Below the pieces are notes generated by a model, which saw only the letters and a program-made list of their open reading frames with translations, was not told the DNA's origin and searched no databases. From Tunturiibacter gelidiferens (GTDB taxonomy: Bacteria; Acidobacteriota; Terriglobia; Terriglobales; Acidobacteriaceae): 64,000 nt of DNA. This document shows positions 34,358 through 43,327 of the stretch, piece after piece. The first letter of the stretch is position 1. The number at the start of each line of letters is the position of its first letter. The stretch is taken from assembly GCF_013410115.1 (NCBI RefSeq), contig NZ_JACCCV010000001.1:62001-126000 (forward strand), in the 5' to 3' direction. Position numbers and translations under genes: made by a program.

Positions 34358-34963
34358 ATGATTGGCGATGCAGCGCAGTATCAGGAGCTGGTGAAGCTCT
34401 ACGCGGCCTATGGGGATGACGAGTTGTTGGGGCTGGCTCGGGGGATGAGTGACCTTACGGATATGGCGCAGGAGGCGCTGCGCGGAGAGATGTCGCGGCG
34501 TGGGCTTAAGGCTTCGTCAGCGCCGGAGCGTTCGGAGCAGAGGGTACTGAGTGATGACGATCTGGCGGATTTGAGGGCGTTTGCCGCGCTGGCTCCGGCG
34601 GAGTGTATCTTTGAGTACAAAGATGGGCGCGGGGCGGTGGCTGCCTCGCTGGCGCTGCGAGAGGCAGGGATTGAGTCTATCGTCTTGCAGCGAGATGGAT
34701 CGCGGATCGACGTGCAAGGGCCTCGTGTTGTGGTCGCTCCAGAGAATGCGGAGGACGCGGCGATACTGTTGTCGCAGCCGTTGGCGGAGCGGTTCAAGGC
34801 GGAGGTTGACGAGTCTGCGTCGGGAGAGTTTACGTTGCCAGCCTGCCCGATATGCGGGAGCCACGAGACCCTGCTGGAGGCGGTGGAACCAGCAAACCGA
34901 TGGCGATGCGATGACTGCGATCATGACTGGCTGGAGGGAGAGGCTTCGTCAGCGGTGGAGTGA
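34358..34963 (+). CDS. DUF2007-like protein with C-terminal zinc ribbon
   Basis: 201 residues. Residues about 1-55 are helical and acidic; about 80-140 (ECIFEYKDGRGAVAASLALR, AGIESIVLQRDG, VVVAPENAEDAAILL) resemble the DUF2007 putative signal-transducing fold; the end holds a four-Cys zinc ribbon (PACPICGSHETLL, then RWRCDDCDHDW). The combination is common in acidobacterial cytoplasmic proteins; function unknown. It converges on the YXWGXW gene with a bidirectional terminator between. Confidence 0.75.
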   Translation: MIGDAAQYQELVKLYAAYGDDELLGLARGMSDLTDMAQEALRGEMSRRGLKASSAPERSEQRVLSDDDLADLRAFAALAPAECIFEYKDGRGAVAASLALREAGIESIVLQRDGSRIDVQGPRVVVAPENAEDAAILLSQPLAERFKAEVDESASGEFTLPACPICGSHETLLEAVEPANRWRCDDCDHDWLEGEASSAVE

Positions 34964-34983
34964 TTTTTTGATGGAGAGGAATA

Positions 34984-35010
34984 AAAAGACCCGCGCCAGG
35001 CGGGTCTTTT
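34984..35010. terminator. bidirectional Rho-independent terminator
   Basis: AAAAGACCCGC (34984-34994) pairs perfectly with GCGGGTCTTTT (35000-35010) around GCCAG; A-run on one side and T-run on the other, between two converging genes. Confidence 0.92.
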
Positions 35011-35032
35011 CACGTGCAACGGCGAAAGTAGC

Positions 35033-36907
35033 TTAGTGTGGCTTTCCTTCTCCGTGTGGAGCGGGTCTCGCCTCAGCCTGCTGCCTAGCTTGAGGTGCCG
35101 GACGCGACTGTGGTTGAGGTGCCGGGCGTGACTGGGGTTGAGGCGCCGGACGCGATTGCGGCTGAGGCGCGGGGCGCGATTGTGGTTGAGGGCGTGGCTG
35201 CGGTTGGGACTGAGGACGGGCTACGTTCTGCGGGGTTGGTTCAGGTCTGCTCTGCGGTTCAGGTCTGCTCTGCGGTGCAGGGCGAACCTGGAGCTGAGGC
35301 TGGGGTTGGACAGGACGGGTTTGGGGTTGCGGCTGGACCGGTCGTACCTGCGGTTGGACTGGTCTGGTTTCGGGTTGGGCGGGTCGTACCTGTGGTTGAA
35401 CCGGTCTGGTTTCGGGTTGGACTGGTCGCACCTGCGGTTGGACCGGTTTGGTTTCGGGCTGAGTGGGTCGTACCTGGGGCTGAACCGGACGAGTCTCGGG
35501 TTGCACGGGACGAGTTTGAGGCTGGGCTGGACGGCTGACTTCGCCGGGCCTCGTGTTGGGCTGACCAGGGTTTGGTTGAGCAGGACGAGTTTCAGGCTGT
35601 GTGGGGCGGCCTGGCTGGACGGCCGGCTGACCAGGACGTGCAGGTTGTATAGATGGCTGGCCGGGGCGATTATTTTCGCCGGGCCGCGTATTTGGCTGGC
35701 CGGCGTTTGGCTGACCGGGTCGCGTTTCAGGCTGGACGGGGCGGCCGGATTGCACTGCCGGCTGGCCAGGGCGGGATGGCTGTATGGCAGGTTGGCCGGG
35801 ACGGTTGATCTCGCCAGGACGCGTGTTTGGTTGGACGGGCTGAGTGGCACGGACTGGTTGCACGGCTGGACGAGCGACCGCGGCGATAGGACGGGGTGAG
35901 GCGACCAGAGCGGGACGGCCCTTGTTCACGTTGTAGAACTGCTGGCGATTCTGTGCGGCCTCGCGCTGGTTCTGAAGTTGCGTGGTCATGGGCGGGACGC
36001 GAGGGCCGCGGTTGGCTGCGACCTCGGCGGGCTGGGGGCGTACGTTGACGCCGCCGCGGCCGCCGTTGTAGGAGACCCGGTTGATGGTGGTGTTGTTAAC
36101 GACGACCGTGCGGTTGTAAACGTTGGTGATGCGTGTGACGTTAACGTTGTTGACCGAGCGATTGTAGTAGAAGTTGCGGCCCTGCCAGTAGCCACCGTGA
36201 TAGCCGCTGCCGGTGTAGCCGAAGCCGTAGTTCACGCCGCCGTAGAAGCCGATGTGCGGGCCCCAGAAGCCGCGATGAAGGATGTAACGGCCTCCGAAGA
36301 AGCCCCAGTAGCCGGGGGTCCAGAGAGCTCCGTAAAAGGGTGGAGCGCACCAGGCTCCGGGTACCCAATAGTAGCCGACGGGGGCGTATCCCCAGTAGCC
36401 GGGCGTCCATAGATAGTTGGGCGCAGGGGCTTCGGGCTGCTCGTATTGAGGGAGGGGTGGGGGAGGCTCGTTGGCCTCTTCGAGAGCCTGCTGACCGGCG
36501 TCTACCTGCGACTCGTCGTAGTTGCCGGGTGCGTTGTAGTCGTAGTTCTGATCGTAGTTCTGGTCGTTGTTCTGAACGGGGGGCTGGGCGCTCTGGGCGG
36601 CAGTGTAGGCCTCGTTTTGAGGCGGCGGGGCGGCTGCTTGCGGAGCGTACTGCTCGGAGTTTTGCTCCGGCGTGGATTGGGAGCGGATGCCGAGGACTCT
36701 TCCCTGCACGGGCTGTGGGGCAGGGGCGGCCTGGGGCTGGCTGTTGTCTACCGGGGCCGTGTTGGCATCAGCAGGGTCGGGACCGGAGTTGTCGGGAATG
36801 GCTGCAGGCTCTACGCCCTTGTGGCAGCCTGAGAGTGTCACTGTTGCTGCGAGTGATGCAATGCCAAGCGATAGACCTAGAAAAATCCTGGGAAATGATT
36901 TGTACAT
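35033..36907 (-). CDS. YXWGXW repeat lipoprotein with long PQR-rich tail
   Basis: 624 residues from ATG 36907 (MYKSFPRIFLGLSLG). A lipobox LSGC28 anchors it to a membrane. Residues about 165-245 hold the YXWGXW motifs (LWTPGYWGYAPVGYYWVPGA, ALWTPGYWGFFGGRYI, HRGFWGP). The rest is a low-complexity Pro/Gln/Arg tail made of a 45-residue tandem repeat and many QPETRPVQPQVRP units, ending near a QSRPAPQ cluster. Related BcpO-type proteins are envelope components of unknown role; the basic, unstructured tail could span or bind the cell wall. GAGGAGA precedes the start. Confidence 0.85.
   Translation of the reverse strand: MYKSFPRIFLGLSLGIASLAATVTLSGCHKGVEPAAIPDNSGPDPADANTAPVDNSQPQAAPAPQPVQGRVLGIRSQSTPEQNSEQYAPQAAAPPPQNEAYTAAQSAQPPVQNNDQNYDQNYDYNAPGNYDESQVDAGQQALEEANEPPPPLPQYEQPEAPAPNYLWTPGYWGYAPVGYYWVPGAWCAPPFYGALWTPGYWGFFGGRYILHRGFWGPHIGFYGGVNYGFGYTGSGYHGGYWQGRNFYYNRSVNNVNVTRITNVYNRTVVVNNTTINRVSYNGGRGGVNVRPQPAEVAANRGPRVPPMTTQLQNQREAAQNRQQFYNVNKGRPALVASPRPIAAVARPAVQPVRATQPVQPNTRPGEINRPGQPAIQPSRPGQPAVQSGRPVQPETRPGQPNAGQPNTRPGENNRPGQPSIQPARPGQPAVQPGRPTQPETRPAQPNPGQPNTRPGEVSRPAQPQTRPVQPETRPVQPQVRPTQPETKPVQPQVRPVQPETRPVQPQVRPAQPETRPVQPQVRPVQPQPQTRPVQPQPQLQVRPAPQSRPEPQSRPEPTPQNVARPQSQPQPRPQPQSRPAPQPQSRPAPQPQSRPAPQPQSRPAPQARQQAEARPAPHGEGKPH
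35558..35827 (-). repeat. 135-bp tandem repeat in lipoprotein tail
   Basis: Two adjacent 45-codon units (35693-35827 and 35558-35692), each starting NTRPGE and ending GQP, with a third partial unit below 35557. The proteins of the two units differ at 8 of 45 positions as I align them. Confidence 0.85.
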
Positions 36908-37326
36908 ACTGCCAGTCTCCTCGTACCTGCTGCGGGTATAAACACGAACTTCTTGAATGAGATGCATTTTTCTTACAATTGCGGACTTTGCGAGTGATGA
37001 CGCAATAGCCAAAGCGGCGCGTTGTGCTGTGGAGTCTGATAGTTGCGAAGCTTTGGACGCCAGCCTGCCGCGTTTTGCAATCACCCTTTGGTGGGAGGGT
37101 CAGGCGCTTTACCGCAACCGGACGGAACGCAGTAAAATTAGTTTGATGGCAGGCTGTCTTCCCAACACGAAGCGCTTTCGCCACGGTCGCCCTGACCGCG
37201 GACGCTGCTAATTCGACCCCTCCCCTGAAAACTTGATAGGCTTCAGCCGTCGCCGTCTGCGGTTCGAAGATGTGACCACGGCCCCAACCATCGCGCTTCC
37301 GAAGAGCGCGCCTCGGAGAAGATACC
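36908..37326. other. divergent intergenic region, lipoprotein and acnA
   Basis: 419 bp without a gene. It must hold the promoters of the minus-strand lipoprotein (left) and acnA (right). A TAAAAT box near 37131 could serve acnA with a leader of about 190 bases, but its -35 is weak. No strong hairpin or repeat family is seen. Confidence 0.45.
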
Positions 37327-40233
37327 ATGCCGACACAATCGCATCCTGATTCGTTTAAGAGCTTATCCACACTAGCTGTAGGGAAGAGCACGTACGATGT
37401 ATTTCGACTGAAGGCGCTGGAGGGGACGGGTGTTGACCTTGGCCGGCTTCCCTTCTCACTGCGGATTCTGCTGGAGAACCTGCTGCGGCATGAGGATGGC
37501 CGCACCGTGACTGCTGAAGATATTCAATTTCTGGCGTGCTGGGATCCGAATGCGGAGCCTTCGCGAGAGATTGCTTACATGCCGGCGCGAGTGTTGATGC
37601 AGGACTTTACCGGCGTGCCTGCTGTTGTCGATCTGGCTGCGATGCGGGATGCGATGAAGGCGCTGGGCGGTGATCCGGAGAAGATCAATCCGCTGCAGCC
37701 GGCAGAGCTGGTGATCGACCACTCGGTTCAGGTGGATGAGTTTGGAACACAGCGGGCGTATGACCTGAATGCGGCGCTGGAGTTTCAGCGCAATCGCGAG
37801 CGCTATGCGTTTTTGAAGTGGGGGCAGACGGCGTTCGATAATTTTTCAGCTGTGCCGCCTGGAATGGGGATCTGTCATCAGGTGAACCTGGAGTACCTGG
37901 CGCGGGTCGTGTTTACGACGACGCCGGATGCGCAGGGGAAGGTGTTCGCATATCCCGACACTTTGGTGGGAACCGACTCGCACACGACGATGGTGAATGG
38001 TTTGGGCGTGCTGGGCTGGGGCGTAGGCGGCATTGAGGCAGAGGCAGCGATGCTGGGACAGCCGGTGAGCATGCTGGTGCCACAGGTGGTTGGGTTCAAG
38101 CTGACGGGCAAGCTGAAAGAGGGCACGACTGCTACGGACCTGGTACTGACCGTGACGGAGATGTTGCGGAAGCTCGGTGTGGTGGGTAAGTTCGTGGAGT
38201 TTTATGGGTCGGGGATTACAGAGCTGCCGCTGGCTGACCGCGCGACGATTGCGAATATGGCTCCGGAGTACGGGGCTACTTGCGGAATCTTCCCGGTGGA
38301 TGCGGAGACGCTGAAGTATCTGCGACTGACCGGGCGCAATGAAGAGCAGATTGCACTCGTAGAGGCTTACTACCGCGAGCAGGGGCTGTTTCATACGGCG
38401 GATGCGAAGGAGGCCGTTTACTCGGCGACGATTTCGCTGGATCTGGCGACGGTAGAGCCGAGTGTGGCCGGTCCGAAGAGGCCGCAGGATCGAGTTGCAC
38501 TGTCGCAGGCAGGTGCGAGCTTCAAGGAGCAACTACCCGGGCTGCTGGGGCCGAATGGAAACAAGCATGTGATTCGGCAGATGGTGCGCTGGGAGGGAGA
38601 GGGTGGGACGGCTTCGGAATCGGGCGATCTGAGCAGCAGCGTAGGGGCTTCGGCTCCTGTGGTGGAGGCTCCGGTAGTGCCGGTGATTACGATCAGCGAT
38701 CAGACCATACCGCTGCTTGAGGCTCCGCATGTGTCGATTCGGAGCAGGTTTGGCGTAGATCCGGATCAGTATCTCGATCATGGATCGATTGTGATTGCGG
38801 CGATCACCTCCTGCACGAATACTTCGAATCCTTACGTGATGATGGCTGCAGGTTTGCTTGCGAAGAAGGCTGTGGAGAAGGGGCTGAGCACGCCGCCGTG
38901 GGTGAAGACTTCGCTGGCTCCGGGTTCGCGCGTGGTGACTGATTACTACGTGAAGGCCGGGTTGATGCCGTATCTCGATCAGCTGCGTTTTCAGGTGGTG
39001 GGGTATGGATGTACGACGTGCATAGGAAACTCGGGACCGCTGCCCACAGATGTTTCGAAGTCGATCGAGGATCATGGATTGGTGGCAGTGTCGGTGTTGT
39101 CGGGGAACCGTAACTTTGAGGGGCGAATCTCGCCGGAGGTGAGGGCGAACTACCTGATGAGTCCTCCGCTTGTGGTTGCGTATGCGCTGGCGGGGCATAT
39201 TGCGCACAACTTCGAGACGGAGGCACTGGGCCGCGATCTCGACGGCAAGCCTGTCTTCCTGCGCGACATCTGGCCTACGCAGGCAGAGGTCTCGGCGGCG
39301 GTGAATTCTTCGATCGATTCCGGGATGTTCCGTCGGCAGTACTCCACGGTCTCGGAAGGCGACAACAACTGGAAGAGCCTGAAGTTTCCGGATGGCGAGA
39401 CGTATGGGTGGGAGCCGGATTCGACCTATATTCGCAAGGCTCCTTACTTCGACGGGATGCCAGCGACGCCTGCTCCGGTTGGAGATATTCATGGGGCTCG
39501 CGTGCTGGCGGTGCTGGGAGATTCGGTGACGACGGATCATATCTCGCCGGCGGGTTCGATCAAGCTGAATGGGCCTGCTGGGAAGTACCTGACCGAGCAT
39601 GGGGTGAAGCCGTCGGACTTCAACAGCTATGGATCGCGGCGCGGCAACCATGAGGTGATGGTGCGCGGCACGTTTGCCAATGTGCGGTTGCGGAACAAGC
39701 TCGCTCCTGGAACTGAAGGCGGTGTGACGCGGCTGCTGCCGGAAGATGTGCCGATGTCGATCTACGATGCGAGCGTGGAGTATGCGAAGCGTGAAACGCC
39801 GCTGGCGATTCTTGCGGGCAAGGAGTACGGCTCGGGCTCTTCGCGCGACTGGGCGGCGAAGGGGCCGCGGCTGCTGGGGATCAAGTTTGTGATCGCGGAG
39901 AGCTATGAGCGGATTCACCGGTCGAACCTGGTCGGGATGGGGATTCTGCCGCTGCAGTTCCTGCCGGGTCAGAACGTCGAGTCGCTGCATTTGACGGGCG
40001 AGGAGTTGTTTGCGATCGGGGATGCGCCGGGTCAGTTGAAGGCGATGCTCGATGGCAAGTTCGCCGATGGCAAGGTGGTGACGGTGTTCGCGGAGTCCGA
40101 TCTGGGCAAGACGATTGAGTTCTCCGCTACCGTGCGCATCGATACGCCGCAGGAGATTCTGTACTACCAGAACGGCGGAATCCTGCAATACGTGTTGCGG
40201 CAACTGGCGGGGAAGGTTCCGGCCTCGGCTTAG
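37327..40233 (+). CDS. acnA: aconitate hydratase (AcnA type)
   Basis: 968 residues, longer than the usual 890-900. It interconverts citrate and isocitrate in the TCA cycle. The Fe-S ligands are C496 (AITSCTNTSNP), C562 and C565 (GYGCTTCIGNSGP), with AcnA-type spacing. LPFSLRILLENLLRHEDGR and PAGSIKLNGPAGKYL are further landmarks; AGKEYGSGSSRDWAAKGP holds active-site residues. An extra Ser/Ala/Val-rich stretch (about residues 417-460: EGGTASESGDLSSSVGASAP) lies between domains, before C496. The ATG is preceded by GGAGA. Confidence 0.96.
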   Translation: MPTQSHPDSFKSLSTLAVGKSTYDVFRLKALEGTGVDLGRLPFSLRILLENLLRHEDGRTVTAEDIQFLACWDPNAEPSREIAYMPARVLMQDFTGVPAVVDLAAMRDAMKALGGDPEKINPLQPAELVIDHSVQVDEFGTQRAYDLNAALEFQRNRERYAFLKWGQTAFDNFSAVPPGMGICHQVNLEYLARVVFTTTPDAQGKVFAYPDTLVGTDSHTTMVNGLGVLGWGVGGIEAEAAMLGQPVSMLVPQVVGFKLTGKLKEGTTATDLVLTVTEMLRKLGVVGKFVEFYGSGITELPLADRATIANMAPEYGATCGIFPVDAETLKYLRLTGRNEEQIALVEAYYREQGLFHTADAKEAVYSATISLDLATVEPSVAGPKRPQDRVALSQAGASFKEQLPGLLGPNGNKHVIRQMVRWEGEGGTASESGDLSSSVGASAPVVEAPVVPVITISDQTIPLLEAPHVSIRSRFGVDPDQYLDHGSIVIAAITSCTNTSNPYVMMAAGLLAKKAVEKGLSTPPWVKTSLAPGSRVVTDYYVKAGLMPYLDQLRFQVVGYGCTTCIGNSGPLPTDVSKSIEDHGLVAVSVLSGNRNFEGRISPEVRANYLMSPPLVVAYALAGHIAHNFETEALGRDLDGKPVFLRDIWPTQAEVSAAVNSSIDSGMFRRQYSTVSEGDNNWKSLKFPDGETYGWEPDSTYIRKAPYFDGMPATPAPVGDIHGARVLAVLGDSVTTDHISPAGSIKLNGPAGKYLTEHGVKPSDFNSYGSRRGNHEVMVRGTFANVRLRNKLAPGTEGGVTRLLPEDVPMSIYDASVEYAKRETPLAILAGKEYGSGSSRDWAAKGPRLLGIKFVIAESYERIHRSNLVGMGILPLQFLPGQNVESLHLTGEELFAIGDAPGQLKAMLDGKFADGKVVTVFAESDLGKTIEFSATVRIDTPQEILYYQNGGILQYVLRQLAGKVPASA

Positions 40234-40273
40234 CTGTCGGTACTACCGTTTCTCCTTTCTCCCTATCTCCAGT

Positions 40274-40564
40274 GGGGGAGGGGTACACCCCCCTCCCCCA
40301 TGTTACCGGGGGATAAAGCGCTTGTATTCAACAGCTTGGAGATAGTCGATGTCTGCAAAATATAGATAATACATGGTTTGCGTACAGAATCCTTGTTATC
40401 AACAAGTTAGCCCCGGAGGGAGTCTATCCCTGCGGGGCCTGCTTGTTTTTGATCTCTGTATCAAGTGTAGCGAATGGAGTGAAACTAAAGTGCCAAGTTT
40501 GGCAGAATCTATCTATTTTGTTATGTGTGGGTTAATGAGTTTTTGAGAGGTTTGGGGCTTGACA
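40274..40564 (+). repeat. composite repeat C, copy 2
   Basis: GGGGGAGGGG / CCCCTCCCCC palindrome (40274-40299), TGGAGTGAAACTAA (40475-40488) and GTTTGGGGCTTGACA (40550-40564). Order and first spacing match 19669-19931. Confidence 0.6.
40401..40450 (+). terminator. terminator after acnA with competing upstream hairpin
   Basis: AACAAG, GCCCCG and AGGGA of the left arm (40401-40421) pair with TCCCT, CGGGGC and CTTGTT of the right arm (40427-40447), followed by TTT. A second hairpin CTTGTT-ATC-AACAAG (40392-40406) uses the first six bases of the left arm, so the two structures exclude each other at the base. Confidence 0.75.
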
Positions 40565-40654
40565 GGATTTCTGTGGAGGAGCTGACGCGGCAGAACGAAC
40601 AATCACACCTCCTGCAACGCTCACTCTCGAGTAGCCCGTCTTAGCAACATAGCC

Positions 40655-40683
40655 TTGCGTCTTACCCCGAAGTTGTATATAAA
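40655..40683 (+). promoter_or_regulatory. sigma-70-type promoter of the GH87 gene
   Basis: TTGCGT (40655-40660), 17-bp spacer, TATAAA (40678-40683). Transcription would start near 40690, giving a leader of about 105 bases that ends in AGGAGG before the ATG at 40796. Confidence 0.7.
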
Positions 40684-40795
40684 AGGTCCGCCCGCGCTCG
40701 ACCGGATATCTAAAGCGCGTGGCTCGAGGCAGCCTGCTCGGTGGGTCCAACCGTCCTCTTTGTGTGCCAAAAGAAAAAGCTAATCAGGAGGCATC

Positions 40796-42811
40796 ATGAA
40801 ATTTCAGGGATTCCTGAGTCGCGCGTCTCGCTTTGTCCTGTGCCTGACCGCATCGTATGCTCTACCCCTCTACGCAGCTCCCCAAACCCCTTCGGTAACC
40901 CGCGCGGCGCTTGACCCGTCGCTGGTCGATGATCGTGGGGCGAACGCTCACTTTGTTGAGCAGGAGGCTGAGAATGCGGTGACCGACGGCACGATCATTG
41001 GCCCCGCCCGGACCGCATACACGCTTCCCGCCGAAGCGTCGGGTCGCGCGGCGGTCCAGCTCCTCCCCGGACAATATGTCGAGTTCACCCTGCCCGAAGC
41101 GGCCAATGCGATTACGGTGCGTTACAGCATCCCGGATGCGCCAACCGGCGGAGGTATTACGGCACCGCTTGAGGTCTCAGTTAACGGCCGTTCTCTTGTC
41201 ACCATGACGCTCACTTCGCAGTACGCATGGCTCTATAACCAGTACCCGTTCTCCAATGATCCGAACGCCGGCCTGTTGTTTCCCGATCAATATATTACCG
41301 AGTGTGCCTGCGTACCGTCGGCCACGACCCCGCCGCCGGTGATCACCAAACCGTTCCGACCGAACCACTTCTACGACGAACAGCGTTTGCTGCTCGGTCA
41401 CAGATACCATGAGGGCGACAAAATCCGCCTCACCGCTCCGGCCTCGAGCAATGCCGCCTGGACAGTAATTGACTTGCTTGACTCCGAGTTGGTTGGCCCC
41501 CCGCAGCACCGCGACGAGCCTGCCGTGAACGTGCAGCGGTTCGGTGCCGATCCGACCGGGCAGCGCGATTCGGCGGACGCGTTTGACACAGCGATCGCAT
41601 TCGCGAAGGCCTGGCACCGCGAGGTCTACTTGCCGCCAGGCACATATCAGGTGAACCGCCATATTCTCGTTGACAACGTCACGATCGAAGGTGCGGGTAG
41701 CTGGTACACGATCGTCAAGGGACACCAGGTGACCCTAAGTACTCCTTTGCCCGATGGCTCGGTGCACACCGGCGTCGGTTTCTACGGCAAGTACGTTGCC
41801 GACGGTGGCAGCTCGAATGTCCATCTCTCCGGCTTCGCCATCGAGGGTGATGTCCGGGAGCGCATTGATAGCGACCAAGTAAACGGCATAGGCGGCTCGT
41901 TGAGCCATTCGACGATCGAAGGGCTCTACATCCATCACACGAAGGTGGGCATGTGGTTCGATGGCCCGATGTCGAACCTAAGAATCCGCAACAACATCAT
42001 CGTGGACCAGATCGCCGATGGGATCAACTTCCACACCGGCGTCACCAACTCGGTCGTGGCGAATAACTTTGTTCGCAACACCGGGGACGACGCCCTAGCT
42101 ATGTGGTCGGATAAGATTGAGGATGCCAACAACACCTTCGATCACAACACGGTGCAGACACCGGTGTTGGCCAACGGCATCGCCCTCTACGGTGGCACGG
42201 ACAACACCATTTCGAACAACCTCGTGGCCGATCCGATCCGCGAAGGCAGCGGATTACAGGTTGGTTCCCGCTTTGGAGCCCAGCCGTTCACCGGGAGCTT
42301 ATGGATCACGAACAACACTACGGTTCGGTCTGGCCCGTTTGAGCTGAACTGGAACATCGGCCTGGGCGCCATCTGGATCTACGCGTTGGAGGGAAGTATT
42401 AACGCGGACCTTGAGGTGGTCGGCAACAGCTTTCTTGACAACACCTACAACGCGATCATGCTGGTCAGCGATTTCCCCGTAAAAGACCTGTACACGATCA
42501 CGAACGTGCACTTCAAGGATGACCGGGTTGACGGCACGGGCACCTCGGTGGTCAGCGCACGGGTGGCCGGTTCGGCATCCTTCGAGAACGTGGAGGCCCG
42601 CAACGTAGGCGCCGTTGGCGTCAATAACTGCGGTTCGTTCCACTTCACTCCGGCCGGGTCGGAGTTCACGCTGACCGATCTTGGCGGCAATGTTGGCGGC
42701 GGCACTACCGGACCCTGGCTGGCCCCGTGGGAGCTGCCCAATACTATTACTTGCGACGACCGTCCACCGGTCGTTCCACCACCGCCGCCTTCTCCCTGGG
42801 TTACGCCCTAG
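40796..42811 (+). CDS. secreted GH87-type alpha-1,3-glucanase (mycodextranase-like)
   Basis: 671 residues with a signal peptide (1-28). Residues about 50-235 look like a CBM6/35-type sandwich (FVEQEAENAVTDGTIIGPAR, PGQYVEFTLPEAANAITVRY). Residues about 240-600 form a right-handed beta-helix beginning NVQRFGADPTGQRDSADAFD. The candidate catalytic triad is D408 (ADGINFH) and D431/D432 (NTGDDALAMWS); the 23/24-residue spacing equals that reported for GH87 enzymes. Expected role: cleaving alpha-1,3-glucan of fungal walls or dental-type mutan. Codon use and strand bias differ from neighbours (12 G / 21 C at 41341-41400, surroundings G-rich), suggesting transfer, perhaps from an actinobacterium. 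Confidence 0.82.
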   Translation: MKFQGFLSRASRFVLCLTASYALPLYAAPQTPSVTRAALDPSLVDDRGANAHFVEQEAENAVTDGTIIGPARTAYTLPAEASGRAAVQLLPGQYVEFTLPEAANAITVRYSIPDAPTGGGITAPLEVSVNGRSLVTMTLTSQYAWLYNQYPFSNDPNAGLLFPDQYITECACVPSATTPPPVITKPFRPNHFYDEQRLLLGHRYHEGDKIRLTAPASSNAAWTVIDLLDSELVGPPQHRDEPAVNVQRFGADPTGQRDSADAFDTAIAFAKAWHREVYLPPGTYQVNRHILVDNVTIEGAGSWYTIVKGHQVTLSTPLPDGSVHTGVGFYGKYVADGGSSNVHLSGFAIEGDVRERIDSDQVNGIGGSLSHSTIEGLYIHHTKVGMWFDGPMSNLRIRNNIIVDQIADGINFHTGVTNSVVANNFVRNTGDDALAMWSDKIEDANNTFDHNTVQTPVLANGIALYGGTDNTISNNLVADPIREGSGLQVGSRFGAQPFTGSLWITNNTTVRSGPFELNWNIGLGAIWIYALEGSINADLEVVGNSFLDNTYNAIMLVSDFPVKDLYTITNVHFKDDRVDGTGTSVVSARVAGSASFENVEARNVGAVGVNNCGSFHFTPAGSEFTLTDLGGNVGGGTTGPWLAPWELPNTITCDDRPPVVPPPPPSPWVTP

Positions 42812-42843
42812 TAGTACGCAGCGGAAAGATGTTCTGTTCAACC

Positions 42844-42895
42844 CCGATTCCCCACGTCTCTTACGAACTTTGAGACGTGGGGATCGGCGTTTTTC
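42844..42895 (+). terminator. strong Rho-independent terminator after GH87 gene
   Basis: CCGATTCCCCACGTCTC (42844-42860) pairs with GAGACGTGGGGATCGG (42872-42887), one bulge, followed by CGTTTTTC. Confidence 0.9.
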
Positions 42896-43327
42896 TGGCG
42901 ATCGTTTCAGTAGGAGTAGGCCGCGTCCGCCACAAGGAGCGTGTAATAGGCGGGGTCAGCCAAGCCCGCATCGCTGCTGGTAAAGGAGTCGACTCCTGGA
43001 GTTGGGAGCCTCCATGGTATCGCCGAGCTAACAAGAACCAAGCGATTTACGCGCAGCCGTCAGAAAGAGCGCGTGAGGGCGCTCGTCGAGCTCTTCACTT
43101 TCCCAAGATGAAACGGCACAAGTGGTGAAAGCGCGATGACTGTAATAGGCGCGCGCTCGTCTTTTCGCGAGCTAGGCGAGATGAGTCCTCACAAACGCGC
43201 TTCTCGTCGGTGGACTTCCGGTTTGTCGGAATTCCCCAAAGTTGGGGGCGTGGCAGATCTCCTTGAAGCGCATAGCCTTCTTTCGTTATGGCTGTTAAGG
43301 GGTTGACCGGTCGGCCTATAATGAACT
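42896..43327. other. intergenic region GH87 to rel
   Basis: 432 bp. No gene is recognisable; short open frames have no ribosome site or familiar protein. Direct repetition of GTAATAGGCG (about 42943 and 43141) is the only internal repeat I noticed. The rel promoter lies at the right end. Confidence 0.5.
43317..43322 (+). promoter_or_regulatory. -10 box of rel, 5 bases before the ATG
   Basis: A consensus TATAAT ends at 43322 and the ATG begins at 43328, so transcription should start at or next to the A of the start codon. The -35 is weak (TTAAGG at 16 bp). No ribosome site is present. Confidence 0.6.

Larger units (their letters stand above)
40234..40795. other. intergenic region acnA to GH87 gene
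   Basis: 562 bp. It contains composite repeat C copy 2, a terminator with a competing hairpin (40392-40450) and the GH87 promoter (all entered separately). The 72-codon minus-strand frame at 40532-40750 ends in a translated piece of repeat C and is not supported as a gene. Confidence 0.6.

Noticed and set aside
37363..37371. TTATCCACA, a perfect DnaA box
   Set aside because: Single copy inside the acnA coding region and 20 kb from the skew flip; not evidence of an origin.
38533..40203. 556-codon minus-strand frame inside acnA
   Set aside because: Shadow of acnA caused by high GC; composition is not protein-like.
40532..40750. 72-codon minus-strand frame upstream of the GH87 gene
   Set aside because: Ends in translated repeat C sequence and overlaps a good promoter; no ribosome site. 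It could be a decayed fragment, but nothing supports it.
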